Positions 1 to 11,419 of a stretch of 64,000 nt of DNA are shown here, one piece after another. The DNA lies in contig NC_089762.1 in the NCBI RefSeq assembly GCF_040412425.1, positions 20,829,147-20,893,146 on the forward strand, read 5' to 3'. Within the stretch, counting starts at the first letter, position 1, and each line of letters opens with the position of its first letter. The translations under genes were made by a program, and so were the position numbers. Origin of the DNA: Macrobrachium rosenbergii. Lineage: Eukaryota > Arthropoda > Malacostraca > Decapoda > Palaemonidae. Below the pieces are notes generated by a model. That model was given only the letters and a program-made list of their open reading frames with translations. It ran no database searches and was not told the origin of the DNA.

Positions 1-397
1 TGGACGTCTATTATCCTTCTTCTCTTTGCCTGGTTGTCACGCTTGTACCAGGGAAGACAAAGTTTGCTGCATATTTTGTAGTAAAGCTATATGCGGGGCT
101 TCCTGCTGTTGGGGACAGGTTGGGGAAGCCTCAACTACGGCAATTATTTCCTCCTCATCGTCAATAATGGATCGTGGAGAGGGTTCAGCAGACGAGTACC
201 AATCCGAAGGAGGAAGAGGAGGATGTACGGAAGGCAGCACAGAGTCCGCCACGCTCTTGCAGCCTGGTATCCTGACTGAACAGGACTGTCTACGTTTGTT
301 CTTAGTAGGAGAGCTACCCTTGGGGCTGGAAGGGAAGAGCTCCGGGCTGCTCCAGTGGCTACAACCTGGAGTCTATGAAGTTTTATCATGACGTCCC
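1..397 (-). pseudogene. Possible DIRS gag-like fragment
   Basis: The minus strand has a short open stretch (about 37-252) rich in Pro, Ser and Glu, including EEEIIAVVEASP. It resembles the acidic low-complexity part of DIRS gag proteins elsewhere in the window. It lies downstream of an RT fragment (398-800), whereas gag should lie upstream, so it is probably a separate copy or a rearrangement. No catalytic or zinc motif is visible. The assignment is weak and the piece is cut by the window edge. Confidence 0.25.
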
Positions 398-800
398 TCA
401 ATATTGGGTAACTTGCTCTTGAGAGGTCTCGACTCCAGAGCCAGACGTCATCCCCGTCTGCTTAGGCTGAAACAAAGAGACCGAAACTGGAAAACCTTTT
501 CCGTGGACGAACTTCAGAAAATTCTTGGAGTTCGGGTGCATGGGGATGTAAAAATACGCATCCTGGAGGTCCAGTGAGGCCATCCAGTCATGCTGTCCGA
601 CAGCTGCTAGAACCGATTTTGTCGTTTCCATAGCGACCTTTGTTTATTGCACAGAAAAGTTGAGTGCAATCACGTCTAGCACCGGTCTCTAACCCCCAAA
701 GCATTTGGGGATCAGGAATAACCGAATGTAGAATCCTGGGGAATTCGGATCTTGAACTCTCTGTCTGGTTTCCTTTTGCAACATCATAGACACTTGTTGC
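398..800 (-). pseudogene. DIRS reverse transcriptase, N-terminal fragment
   Basis: Minus-strand conceptual translation in two frames gives the start of a DIRS-type RT palm. About 640-760 reads NSPGFYIRLFLIPK followed by a broken RPVLDV block. The frame that starts at 631 reads METTKSVLAAVGQHDW then LDLQDAYFYIPMHP, the motif carrying the first catalytic aspartate. The homologous block in the copy at 30.5 kb reads METTQSVL and SIDLQDAYFHI. The YLDD box that should follow is missing because the copy breaks off. At least one frameshift and one stop separate the blocks, so no functional enzyme is encoded. Confidence 0.75.
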
Positions 801-1195
801 TATAAAGCCTTTGCCTTTGTTCTGTTGTTGCATTTGGCAGAAAAGTCTAATTGTCTTGTTACTATAGGGGGCCTCCTCAGGCTGGACAGTCTGGCTCCTA
901 CCGCAGTCTGCAGGAGAAGAAAGGCAGGTCCTCTTTCTTCCCTGTGTAGAGCCTCTTCTCGTTGCCATTCATCTACCCGCCCTAGAGGAACCTCTATTGG
1001 AGGGCCGACCACGAAAGAGCTGAGATACCTGAAACACAGGAGCCTCAGCCTTACTCTTTTTAGCGATGAAAGTCGTTGGTAGGACTTTTCTTGCTGTTTT
1101 AGATATTAAATCTTACGTGGTTTTCTGGGCCAAGGATGAAAAGGCCTCTTTACCAAATCTTGAGAGAAGAGGTGAGAGGAAAAAAGGGGTATAAA

Positions 1196-2668
1196 TCAGT
1201 TCTGATTTTGATTGGACGTGACCCCATTAGCCAGGAAAGAGCAAAGATGGGCTCTTTTCTTCAGGATTCCCGCTGAGAAAGATGCAGTAGATTCGTTGGA
1301 ACTATCTCCGAGTCCTTTATCCATACACGACATCAGATATATGAGTTCTTCGGTGTCAGTCGTGTTGAATAATTCCATCTTCCTTCCTGGGAAGGGGCAG
1401 GTATTTCGAGGCCGAACGATTCTCTAGTTTGATACTAAACGCTAGACCTTGAGCTAGTTTGGTTGGAGGGAAAACAAAGGCTGTCTTTCATTGTTTCTCC
1501 TTCGAAAGTATCCATTCTTCATAAATGCTGCCCTCTTAGACGCCTTCACAAGAGTAAATTCTGAAGGCGGGGAACGAGGAGCAGTCAGGATAAATTTCTC
1601 TGGAAAAAATTTCCGAAAATAGCTTCATAAGTCTTTTCAAGTCTGATGAAAGCTGATGGCCTTTTATATTGTCTTCGTCGGAAATCTCTACAATAGGATT
1701 CACAGGAGAATGCGGGATATTATCATTCTCTTCTTCCGATTTTCCGAAGACGGAAGTAGCGACGTCTTTCAAAATATCATCTTGACGCCTGGCATCCTGG
1801 CGTCCAGTCTCTTGACGCCTGGCATCCTGGCGTCCAGTCTCTTGACGCCTGGCGTGTTGGCGTCCATTTTCTTGAAGCTTAATGTCTTGGCGTCCAGCTT
1901 AATGACGCCTGACGTCCTGATGTCTAACTTCTCGACACTTGACGTCCTGGCGTCCAGCTTCTCTACGCCTGACGTCCTGGCGTCCAGCTTCTCGACACTC
2001 GACGTCCTGACGTCCAGCTTCTCGATGCTCGACGTCCTGACGTCCAGCCTCATGACGCTTGATGTCCTGGAGTCCAGTGACTTCTCGACACTTGACGTCC
2101 TGGCGTCCAGCTTCTCGACGCCTGACGTCCTGGCGTCCAGCTCCTCGACGCCCGAAGTCCTGGTGTCCAGCTTCCCGACGCCCGACGCCCTGGCGTCCAG
2201 CCTCTTGACGCTTGATGTCCTGGCGTCCAGTTTCTCGACGCCTGACGTCCTGGCGTCCAGCTTCTCGACACCTGACGTCCTGGTGTCCAGCTTCTCGACA
2301 CTCAATGCCCTGGCGTCGAGCTTCTCGACGCCTGACTTCCTCCTGGCGTCCAGACTTCTAACATTTGTTGTCCCGCCAAACCTAGAGGTTACTTGAGAAC
2401 TGGCTGCCTGTGCGACATCGGTCAAAAGCTTCCTCCGGTTGACGTACAGCAACTGGTGGACGAAAAAAAACACTTTAACCTCGCCTTTCCTATGGCGAGG
2501 GTGAGCGTCCTGGGAAATGTCAACAGGTACGCTCGAGGGGACGACTGCTCGGTAGCTAAAGCCTCTTGCCTCCCTTCGTCTGTCGACTTTCCTTCTCACA
2601 GGGGTTGGTGAGCTTGGAAGAGGTCTAGGACTAGGAGCACAACAGGACCGAGCGGTCGCACCCTCCAC
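1196..2668 (-). pseudogene. DIRS gag-like protein, broken, with 10-residue repeats
   Basis: The 5' part (1769-2668, 299 codons open) carries a basic N-terminal region and then about 19 repeats of a 10-residue unit close to SGVEKLDART. Further downstream, 1196-1378 reads LIYLMSCMDKGLGDSSNEST and ILKKRAHLCSFLANGV. This matches the gag block of the copy at 31 kb (SVMSCLDKGIRDGASELAS, LGVLKKRQLWCSFVARGV). That shared block is what ties the region to DIRS gag. The segments lie in different frames, so the gene is broken. Its role would be the nucleocapsid-like protein of the element; no nucleic-acid-binding motif is obvious in this copy. Confidence 0.6.
1780..2352. repeat. 30-bp minisatellite, ~19 copies, inside gag
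   Basis: The unit is close to TTCTCGACGCCTGACGTCCT plus GGCGTCCAGC, repeated head to tail with scattered substitutions and one small insertion near 2078. Because the period is a multiple of three, the array stays open on the minus strand (SGVEKLDART) and also on the plus strand (LASSFSTPDV). Confidence 0.9.
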
Positions 2669-3181
2669 TGCACTTGCACTAACAACATATTAACACTTGT
2701 ATTTTTTAGATCTCTAATTGTTGATCACATATTATCCCTGTCTTCTGAGAGGATTTTACCTGTTGGGCCAGGGTCTGAATGGCAGCCAACAAATCATTAA
2801 GTGTTGGGTCCTTACCTGTTTCAGTTGGGGTTCAGAGACTACCACTACGGGAGAAGGATCAATAGGATAGTTAGCAAGGGAAAAGAATTAACTATTCCCT
2901 GGTTATATCAAGAAGAGTAAGACACAGTACTCTTGGCTCTTCTGAGCCGGTCTTCCATTCCGTTCTTCAGACATACTGAGTGGGGATCCAAGAGACTTTA
3001 GCAAGCCGCTTGCATCCCCCCACACACATTTTCACACTCGATGAAGTCAGATATGTTATAAGAAAATCCAAAAGCGAACAATATCTAAAGCCAAGCCAAA
3101 GTGTACTTCACCAAAATAAGTTGCGAAAAAACACGGGCTACAAGCGAAATTCCATCGATGTTACCGACACAGCGGCAGGGA

Positions 3182-3330
3182 AGATCTGAGGAATAGTTGG
3201 AATGGTTCCAGGTACCTGGGTAGAGGGCGCACAGGTGGTTCACCTAACTACCGATCGGCGATTGCCACGAGTTTTTGAAATTCTGCCGTGACGTCAGGGA
3301 CTTGAGCTATATATATAACTACCAGGGAAG
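3182..3330. repeat. DIRS terminal repeat (copy 1)
   Basis: Diverged copy of the terminal repeat seen intact at 33541-33700. Shared stretches in order are TTGGAATGG/TTGGAATAG, GTACC..G..AGAGGGC, CGATC, TTTTGAAATT.TGCCGTGACGTCA and GAGCTATAT/AAGCTATAT. It marks the 5' edge of copy 1. Confidence 0.75.
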
Positions 3331-3339
3331 TTAGATGTT

Positions 3340-3456
3340 TAAAACTATACAGTACTGTACTTCTTAATGCAGCAATTTTATCAAAACTATACTGTACTCC
3401 CTAATGCAGCAATTTTGTCAAAACTATACTATACTTCTTAATGCAGAAATTTTGTT
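3340..3456. repeat. Three tandem copies of a ~40-bp unit
   Basis: The unit starts AAAACTATAC and ends AATGCAGCAATTTT; starts fall near 3341, 3383 and 3420. It sits just outside the DIRS copy 1 terminus. Confidence 0.8.
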
Positions 3457-4572
3457 AACTAGAAAATGTAAAATAAATAAGGAGCATGGCTGTAGCTGCC
3501 CACAGCATGTGCACTGCCTAGTCCTGCTTTCATATCAATGTCAGCCTTGCAAACATTTGCAAGCATCACTGGAATTCTTTTGAGAAAATACAGCACACCA
3601 AAACTGTATACACTAAAATAAAAACGTAGATACACTTGGATACGCATGGCCATTGTGTAAACTTTGTCATAGGAATCATTTTTCATGTTCCAGTGTTGGT
3701 ATAATTCTTTATGTAACCATTTGATAAAGATGCATAATCCTAAATAATTTAATTTTAGAAAAAATAAGTCTAGGTTTAACCTGTATTAAAAAAACTTGTA
3801 TATAGAAATGAATGAACTCATAGAGAAAGAATGTAAGAAAAGTAGCATTTATTTTATTGATAATAGAAAAATTTTCTTCTCTTAAGTGGCTAAAAATGCA
3901 ATGAAATTAATTTTCAAATTGGAAATGGTAAATATGTCATTTTTATAAATTTATGGAATAGTAGTGAAAACAAACTAGACTTCCAATAAATATCCTCACT
4001 GCCAGTGAATATTTTGGCAAATCTGATACTTCTAAACAAGACAACTTATAGTAAACTTGTCAAGTGTAACACTGCAGGTTTACAATGAATACATTATATA
4101 ACAGAGCATGGAATTTCATACATCTTCCCTTCTCTTTCAACATACTAATCTACCCGAAAATTACAATACACTGCAATTAATACAAATTCAATACACTGAA
4201 CAATTACACTAGAAATATTACAGCTTATTAAAACACTCAAAAGCCTTAGTATTGGTTATATTTGATCAACTGATCTAACCATATGATTTTTGTTGCAACT
4301 TTGAAGTATAAAGTATTTATTACACATTACTCATTTTGCCATCATAATGGTACGTCAGTCTGGTACACTTTAGGATAATCATTCCTAGGCTTATGTCCAT
4401 ATCTTTGTGTTTATTTTGATTATTGATTTACATGCACAAGACACATTAATAATGTATTTTTTTAGTTTTATATATTTTACAAACTGCAAGATAGAATTTA
4501 TTGTGTGATAATACTGCATTCATTTCTTTTCTGTTCAAAGCTAGAAATTTACAATGTGGAGAGAAAGAAATA
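3457..4572. other. Intronic sequence without recognised features
   Basis: AT-rich sequence within the ASCC3 intron downstream of the exon at 15891-16003. Both strands were scanned for coding or repeat signals and nothing is supportable. Confidence 0.6.
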
Positions 4573-4799
4573 TATGGTCGACCTCCCTTATTCATGGGGG
4601 ATGCGTATCACAACTCCCCCCCCCAACGATTAGTTAAAATCCGCAGATACTTAAAACCTCCCTCTAAAAATGCTTATAACTGCCTATCTTGAAAGTTCAA
4701 ATACCAAATGTATACCTTAAACTATCATCCTACATCAAATATACCTTAAACTATTACCCTATTACTGTATTGATCTTTGAAATTATATTATTAACATAA

Positions 4800-4915
4800 T
4801 TTCAAAGTCATCTTAAAACATTTCATCAATAAAAATATACATACTGTATGTACTGTATGGCTTACAGCTTATAAAAATATACATACTGTATGTACTGTAT
4901 GGCTTACAGCTACAT
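4800..4915. repeat. Direct duplication of a ~48-bp segment
   Basis: The segment ATAAAAATATACATACTGTA followed by TGTACTGTATGGCTTACAGC occurs twice back to back, starting near 4830 and 4872. Confidence 0.8.
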
Positions 4916-5019
4916 GTGAAAATAATCCCTTCGTATTCAGGCACGCACATTTTCTTTCATCAGCTACTATTCAAGCTGCCCCATTTTCTTTTACAGGGGA
5001 AACATTGGTATGTACATAA

Positions 5020-5024
<5 letters not shown>

Positions 5025-5094
<70 letters not shown>
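5025..5094. repeat. (GA)35 array
   Basis: Uninterrupted GA dinucleotide array of 70 bp inside the Tigger-like nest. Confidence 0.98.
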
Positions 5095-5095
<1 letters not shown>

Positions 5096-5501
5096 GTATG
5101 CATAGTAAAAAATTTAATACTACAGTACATACATATTAAGATTACGTAAATCATACAGGTACTCATCAGTAATGAATGTTGATTAAATATGATGATGATG
5201 AATTAGCTGTGCAGTCCAATGAATGACAATGAAGATATGACTGCACAGCAAAGCAGAGGAGTTACATCTCCTCTGAGGGTGCCTCTTCCCCTCCTTCAGG
5301 AGATGCTACATCAGGAGTTTCAGGAGGCAGTTCTCCAGGAGCTTGGGGAGGCACTTCTTCAGGCGCTTGGAGAGGCACTATTACAGATGATTGGGAGGCA
5401 CTTCTTCAAGGGTATGGGGAGGCTTTGGAGGGTCCTTCTTTGTATGTTTAAAAAACAGTGATAGGCAGCTGCTGTCGCTGCTTCTTCATGCTGATGAGGG
5501 C

Positions 5502-7130
5502 TTAATTATAGGACGCCAATGCTGCATCAAGGGCATCTGAAAACTTTAAGGAGCATTCCATATAAGGATCCGATAACGAAGCTGCATCCTGCGCCTCCTT
5601 AATCAAAGAAAGGCCCTCATCCTCCTCCTCCTCCTCTCCTGAACTTGGTGTGCCATCTTCCTCACTGGCCAACTTTGTCAGCTCTTCCAAATCCTGGTCC
5701 ATCAGGAGGTCAGAGTGGGCATCAATGAAGCCCCGTCCACCAAGAATCCTCGGCAACTGGACTACCTTATCAATGGCCGAACATTGAACTTCTTGAGGAG
5801 AGAAGCCCTTATAGTCGTGAACACACCCTCGCCACTACTTCTTCCAGCAGGCATTAAGGGTCTCCTTCTTCATGTCTTTCAACGAGCAGTCAATGACAGG
5901 CAGACGTGACAATCATGAATTTACGCCAATGCTCCTTCAGCGTAAATTCACGGTCGTGTCCATTGCATTCACAAGGTGCTTGAGGGAGTTCCGGGTGTAA
6001 GGTGCCTTGAGGGCACGGATCACGCCCTAGTTCATAGGCTGGAGGAAGGAGGTGGTGTTGGCAGGGAGGATCTCGAGCTGGACTCCCTTGTAATAAAGAT
6101 CCACAGGGTGGCCACCAGCATTATCCATGATCAGCAACACCTTGAACTCCATGTCCAAGTTGTTAAGGTTCTGCCTAACTTGAGGGATGTAGCTCTGAAT
6201 GAATCAGTGATCCATAAGGACTTTGGTGATCCAGGCCTTGGGGTTGTGCATCCAAAACAGGCAGCAATGCCTTGTTATTCTTAAGGGCCCTGAGGTTTGC
6301 AGCCTTGTAAATGAGGTCTGGTTTCAGCATGAATCCAGCTGCATTCCCACATATTATGAGGGTAACCCTATCCTTCTGGGCCTTGAATCCAGAGACTTTG
6401 GCTTTGTCCTTCATGAGGCATGTCTGGGATGGCATCTTCTTCCAGAACAGGCCAGTCTCGTCCATACTGAACACTTGTTCTGGATGGTAGCCCTTCTCCT
6501 TTATAATTTCCTTGAAGGTCTCCGGATATTTGCGGCCGCTTCCATATCTGCAGAGGCTGCTTCCCCATGCAGAAATACATTCTTACGCTGGGACTGTCTC
6601 TGAAAGCAGTGGAACCACCCCTTGCTGGCCTGAAAACCTTGAGGAGCTGATGATGGTCCTGCTTGTGGCTCTTCCTCCTCTTCTTCTGGCGCGGGTTTGT
6701 TGAAGCCTAAGAATTCTAATTCCCCTGCGTCATCGCCTTCCTGTGCCTGTACGCACCGCCTTCTGCAGCAGTCAAATACTGCTGGTACAGGTGTCGCACT
6801 TTTTCATGAATGATGTTGGAACTGAGGGGGATGTTCTTCTTACGGCAGTCTTTATCCAAAATGCCAGTGCAGATTCCACCTTAACGATCGTCTTCTCACG
6901 CACTGTCGAAACTGTTCATGCTCACAGCCTTCCGTATCTCTGCCTCTTTTCTCTTAATATACCTCATGATACTTTCATTCAACTTAAAATGGCGTGCTAC
7001 CGCATTGTAACTTTTGCCTTCCTTCATCATATCCAGAAGTTTTACCTTCTCATCGAGCTTCATATGCCTTCTTTCATTTAAGCTCTTTGCCAGAAGCCTT
7101 AGAAGGAGCAAGGTGTTTAGGAGGCATTTT
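5502..7130 (-). pseudogene. Tigger-like (pogo, DDE) transposase, decayed
   Basis: Read from high to low coordinates. At about 7000-6900 comes the CENP-B/pogo helix-turn-helix (LDEKVKLLDMMKEGKSYNAV, then ARHFKLNES and RYIKRKEAEIRKAV). The catalytic domain is at 6474-6180 (FSMDETGLFWKKMP, FKAQKDRVTLIICGNAAG), with the first catalytic Asp in MDETG. The acidic C-terminal part is at 5756-5502 (LGGRGFIDAHSDLLMDQDLE, EEEEEDEG). These match the TIGD1-like lineage, which cuts and pastes at TA. The blocks are in different frames with stops in the linker near 6700-6850, so it is dead. The catalytic residues after the first Asp are not all traceable. Confidence 0.85.
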
Positions 7131-7983
7131 AGGGCATGAGTGGCTCTGATACATAAAGATTTAAAATGACGCACACAGATTCACAATTGCACCCGATCAG
7201 TACTTAATACGCAATGAACTGGGAGAGCTGATGTTCCCAAAATTCCATCTTTGCAAGATGGTACTGAGGATCCAGCAATCAACACCAAGTGTGTAGCAAT
7301 GAGCACCAAGGAAAATGAATGGCACTCCTGGATTGGCTGGTTTGCAGACCACAACCAGTAACGTGTCAAGTATCATTGCGCCCAGGTATACAGCACCCCA
7401 GGACGAATTTTCTTTCTCTGCCATTCACTGGCTTGGATAAAACACCCTTTAAGGTAAAAAAATGCATGTTATTGAAATTTTGCTGTGTTTACATTAATAT
7501 ATTACAGTACAGTAATATCTGAAAATGAGTAAATCTTTTATATGAACATGAAAAATGTATTTATGTACATTTTTCATGTTCATAAAAAAGACTTACTAAT
7601 TTTCAGATATTACTTAAGTACAGATATTATTTAAGTACAGTAGTCACGAAAATATACTGTACAGTAAAATGAAAATAGAAATATCCTATGTGGTACGCAA
7701 GCCCCTTTGTATTTTAGAAATGCTCTATGTACTACGTATCATCCTGAAACACTGATATTTCAAAATCATCTTACAGCAAAATACTGTCTATAAAATGTAC
7801 AGTATGCACAGAATACCAATGTTGTTATGTGCAATACCCTGTATGTACATAAATAAACTGTAGCGTAAATGACCCAGCATGTCTGCCTAGTGTCTCGGTT
7901 CACTGCGTATGCCTCTAGAGGTTGTGTGCCATGTATGTATGTATCGGTGCAGATTCGCCTATCTTTTTGAATCGTGCCCTAAG

Positions 7984-8520
7984 ATGCCTCCTAAATGCCC
8001 TGCTTCTTATAAGGCTTCTGGCAAAGAGCCTAAGCGCCAGAGGAAGATCAAGACACTCAAGAAGGTAGATGTGATTGATATGTTAAGAGAGGGCAAAAGT
8101 CATGAAGAACCAGCAGCCTGTTATGGCATGACATTAAGTGCCATTGCCTTCATTGAGAAGGAATATGAAAATGGCAGAATGCTTAGGAAGGCCCTTGCTG
8201 GAGAACTCGCTGCCCTTTCTATCCCACCAACAGACCACAATTTTGAAGAATTTCTTGGTCTGTACAAAATTCTTAAGAAAGTTAGGAAGCTGCAGACAAT
8301 GATCAAGGCATGGGATAATTTTGAGGAAAGAGCCAGAAATTTTTCCAATGGCCTGAATGAACTGATGCAGCCCTATCATAACACCTTTGTGGACATGTTC
8401 AATTGCCTCAACAAGGTGGTGCCTCCCGAAACCCCTGACAAAGTGCCTCCTGAAGAAGGGGAAGAGGCGCCCTCAGAGATGAAACTCGTCTACTTTGCTT
8501 TGGAGTCATATCTTCATTGA
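7984..8520 (+). pseudogene. Internally deleted Tigger-like protein with intact frame
   Basis: The Met at 7984 begins MPPKCPASYKASGKEPKRQR, the usual N-terminus of TIGD1-like Tigger transposases, followed by the helix-turn-helix region (VDVIDMLREGKSHEEPAACY). I chose this Met rather than the upstream one at 7909 because it matches the family start. After about residue 80 the sequence jumps to a C-terminal-like helical tail (WDNFEERARNFSNGLNELMQ) and an acidic end. The whole DDE domain is missing. The 178-codon frame has no stop. It could at most encode a DNA-binding fragment. Whether it is expressed cannot be judged, and no promoter is evident. Confidence 0.6.
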
Positions 8521-8830
8521 CATTCATCGGAATGCACAGCTACAGTAAGCCTCCCATATTCGCAGGGGATGAGTACCACAACCCCCGCGAATAGTTAAAA
8601 TCTGCGAATAATTAACACCCCCTCTAAAAATGCTTATAGCTGCCTATCTTGAAAGTTCAAATACCAAATGTATACCTTAAAACTAAAATCCTACATCAAA
8701 TATACCTTAAACTATTATCCTATTACTGTATTAATCTTTGAATTGATATTATTATTATCATTTCAAAGTCATCTTATACATTTTACCCTTAAAAATACAT
8801 ACTTACGTACTTCTAACCCTTCCAGCCAAT

Positions 8831-8833
<3 letters not shown>

Positions 8834-8920
<87 letters not shown>
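8834..8920. repeat. (GA)n array, 87 bp
   Basis: Pure AG/GA dinucleotide run within the MITE at 8543-9467. Confidence 0.98.
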
Positions 8921-8922
<2 letters not shown>

Positions 8923-9153
8923 CTTCAGCAAGGCGCTAACCCTTTTTTTATGATGACAGTTGCACCTTCATCCCTCCTCCTAAGTCGGATAAAGAAAAAG
9001 ATTAGGGATTGAACTAAAATCTCACTAATTCACTATATTTTCTTTTATGAATTGATATTTTGCTGTGTTTACAGTATTATTAATATTTGAAAATTAGTAA
9101 ATCATTTATTTACCATACAAAACAAATAAATATACATACATATGCATATGCAT

Positions 9154-9159
<6 letters not shown>

Positions 9160-9209
<50 letters not shown>
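9160..9209. repeat. (GA)n array, 50 bp
   Basis: Pure GA run, preceded by ATAAAAAT and followed by a TTATTATTATT stretch. The same flank pattern recurs at 44827 and 56145. Confidence 0.98.
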
Positions 9210-9212
<3 letters not shown>

Positions 9213-9924
9213 ACTATTATTATTATTTAATGTTGTTATTTAATCTTATTAAACTTAATATTTGAAAATTTGTACTGTAAATCATTACCATAAAATGTAT
9301 ATGTATGTACAGTACAGTATTTAGTCACGAAAATAATATGAAAATGGACTATTGGTCTACAAAAAAACCACGAATGGGTGAGTTTTCCTGCAAAAAATTT
9401 ACAGATAGGTTCCACAGAAAATTCTGCGAATCGCTGAGTCCAGAACTCTAATCCAGGGGGTTTACTGTAATTCATCATCATCATCATCTTTAATCAACAT
9501 TCATCATCAGTGAGTACCCGTATGAGTTCATATTATTATGTATTATTATTACAGGTATGCAGTGTATATTAAATATCATTACTATTTAATCTTATTATTT
9601 AATATTACTGTACTTTATTATTTAATCTTATTACTATTATGTACTGCAGTATTAAGATTACTGTGCATTATTATTTAATGCTATTACAGTATAATATGAA
9701 AATACAGAATATTGCTTTATGAAAAAACTAAAAAATCCGCAAATAGCGAGGTTCTCATGAATAATTTATAGATATGTCCTACAGAAAAATCTGTGAATGG
9801 GCGAGTTTACTGTGAATAATTTATAGATAGGTTCCACAGAAAAATTCTGAGAATTGCTGAGCCCACGAATCCCAGGGGTTGACTGTATATCCGACTTTAG
9901 TTTTCAGTACACCTTAAGTACTTC

Positions 9925-11130
9925 AAAGGTATCTATTACATTAATTTCGTTGGCTGCCTTTCTGCTTGTGTTGTGTATGTGTGTTCCCATTCTTCCCACT
10001 TCCCTACCGCCAAAAACCAGTTGAAGCAGAGTGGTCCCTAAGCAAAACCCCCCCTCTCCCGGGACCTCAACTCTCTCATGGAAAAACAATAATCCCCCTC
10101 CCCCTTCCTCCCCCACTCCCATCCTTCTTTCTCATCCCTCATCCCTCTTCCCTTTTCCCTTTTCCATGTTTTATGATGAAATAAAATGTGCTGAGATTGA
10201 GTACTATTAATTAAATATTTATAGGTTTGTAAGGACAATTTCTTTTTAGAAAAGTAATAACGTACAGGTTTTCAAATCAAAATATGACTTGCTTGACCTT
10301 TAGAATTTATGAAGTATTTAATTAACCTCATGTGGCAACTATGAACCACCTGTATTCCGTTTAGGAGCTGAAGATGACTTCACATGACCCTGGAGTCTTT
10401 AAGAATTTAAGATGTTATAATCCAATGGACATTTCTCCAGGAATGCTTCAGAAGCTGAAGACTGCTTCAAAGGATCCCGGAGTTGTGAAGATATCTTTCA
10501 AGAATAGTCTATTACATTAATTTCTTTGGCTGCCTTTGTGTGTGTGTGCGTGTGTGTGTGTGTGTGTGTCCCTCCCCTCCCCTTTCCCCTCCTTTCCTAT
10601 TCCTCTTCCCTCCCCTTCCCTCTTCCCTTTTCCATGTTTTATGATGAAAATGTGTTGAGACTGAGTACTATTAACAAAATGTTTATAGATTTGTAAGGAC
10701 AACATTTCTTTTATAAAAGTAATGTGCAGGTATTTCAAATTAAAATATAACTTGCTTGACCTTTAGAATTTATGAAATGTTTAATTAACCTCATGTGGTA
10801 ACTATGAACCCCCTGCATTATGACGATCACAGTAAATACTATTGTTATACAACTGGAGTTTTTAAGATTAAAGATGTTATAATTCAATGGGCATTTCTCC
10901 AGGAGGTGGAAGAAATGATTCCAATGAAAAATTCTGGATTTCTTCCCTGAAGGGAATTGAATCTGACGAATCCGTTTAGGAGCTGAAGATGACTTCACAG
11001 GATACTGGAATCTTTAAGAATTTAAAAAGACATTATAATCCAATGGGCATTTCTACAGGAATGCTCTGGGAGCTAAAGACTGCTTCAAAGGATCCTGGAA
11101 TTAAGAAGAAGTCTTTCAAGAATAATATGT
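9925..11130. repeat. Tandem duplication of a ~580-bp segment
   Basis: Copy 1 starts near 9928 with TCTATTACATTAATTTCGTT and copy 2 near 10506 with the same start. Both continue through TTGGCTGCCTTT, a CT-rich low-complexity stretch, TTCCATGTTTTATGATGAAA and TTAATTAACCTCATGTGG to GAGCTGAAGATGACTTCACA. Copy 2 is longer by inserted sequence near 10810-10965. Confidence 0.85.
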
Positions 11131-11336
11131 TAATAACTGTTCAGAAATGTTCAGCAACGGTATATAATAAAGGATTTTCAGCTGAGCTTTGTTATTTTCA
11201 TTTTGAAATGGACTCAGCAGGTAATTCTAGAACAACAGCAGACGCTAATGGTGATCATCCAGAACTGCATATGGCATCAGCATTGATTCAAAACCCATCA
11301 ACAGCTGCTCCTGCACCTACACCAAGATATGGTTAG
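10989..11336 (+). other. Open frame of 115 codons, unrecognised
   Basis: An open stretch begins in duplicated sequence and runs into non-duplicated sequence ending AAPAPTPRYG. The 3' half (11180-11334) is flanked by ATTTTCAG and by GGTTAG, which could be weak splice signals. I recognise no domain and it lies on the strand opposite ASCC3. A chance frame is the most likely explanation. Confidence 0.2.
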
Positions 11337-11419
11337 TTGTTTGTATATGACAGGAAGGTCAACAGGGCTGGTGCTGCCCATAGACTTTTGCTGACTATTA
11401 GTAGTACAGTACGCTTAAT

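Larger units (their letters stand above)
398..3335 (-). mobile_element. DIRS1-like retrotransposon copy 1 (5' part, decayed)
   Basis: Read on the minus strand this holds a terminal repeat (3182-3330), a 5' leader similar to that of the DIRS copy at 27249-33700, gag-like segments with a minisatellite (1196-2668) and the start of a reverse transcriptase (398-800). The terminal repeat shares several stretches with the 33.6-kb terminus, such as TTTTTGAAATTCTGCCGTGA against its TTTTGAAATTTTGCCGTGA. The tyrosine recombinase, RNase H and the other terminus are absent, so it is truncated near 398 or continues outside in rearranged form. Frames are broken. DIRS elements insert by a tyrosine recombinase rather than a DDE integrase. 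Confidence 0.75.
8543..9467. mobile_element. TA-flanked Tigger-like MITE (925 bp) with two GA arrays
   Basis: Starts CAGTAAGCCTCCCATATTCG after TA and ends GGGGGTTTACTG before TA. The termini are inverted (CAGTAAgCC / GGTTTACTG) and the TA dinucleotides fit a mariner-type target duplication. No coding capacity. It carries (GA)n at 8834-8920 and 9160-9209. Confidence 0.75.
4573..9885. mobile_element. Tigger/pogo-like transposon nest
   Basis: A cluster of related ends and two transposase relics. Left-type ends (CCTCCC.TATTC.....GGGAT...., then AGTTAAAATC.GC) occur at 4580 and 8550. Right-type ends (GGGGTTGACTG or GGGGGTTTACTG followed by TA) occur at 9885 and 9467. Between them lie a minus-strand Tigger transposase relic (5502-7130) and a plus-strand internally deleted one (7984-8520). 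Segments at 5146-5205 and 9476-9530 are inverted copies of each other. The exact number of insertions and their order is unresolved; TA-flanked TIRs fit the Tc1/mariner-pogo superfamily. Confidence 0.65.

Noticed and set aside
1656..2396. Plus-strand 246-codon open frame of LASSFSTPDV repeats
   Set aside because: It is the complement of the gag minisatellite; a 30-bp repeat keeps other frames open automatically.
6500..6750. Plus-strand open frames of 60-126 codons over the Tigger relic
   Set aside because: They overlap the minus-strand Tigger transposase and have no recognisable domain.
9904..10238. Minus-strand Gly/Glu-rich frames
   Set aside because: Come from the CT-rich low-complexity part of the 580-bp duplication.
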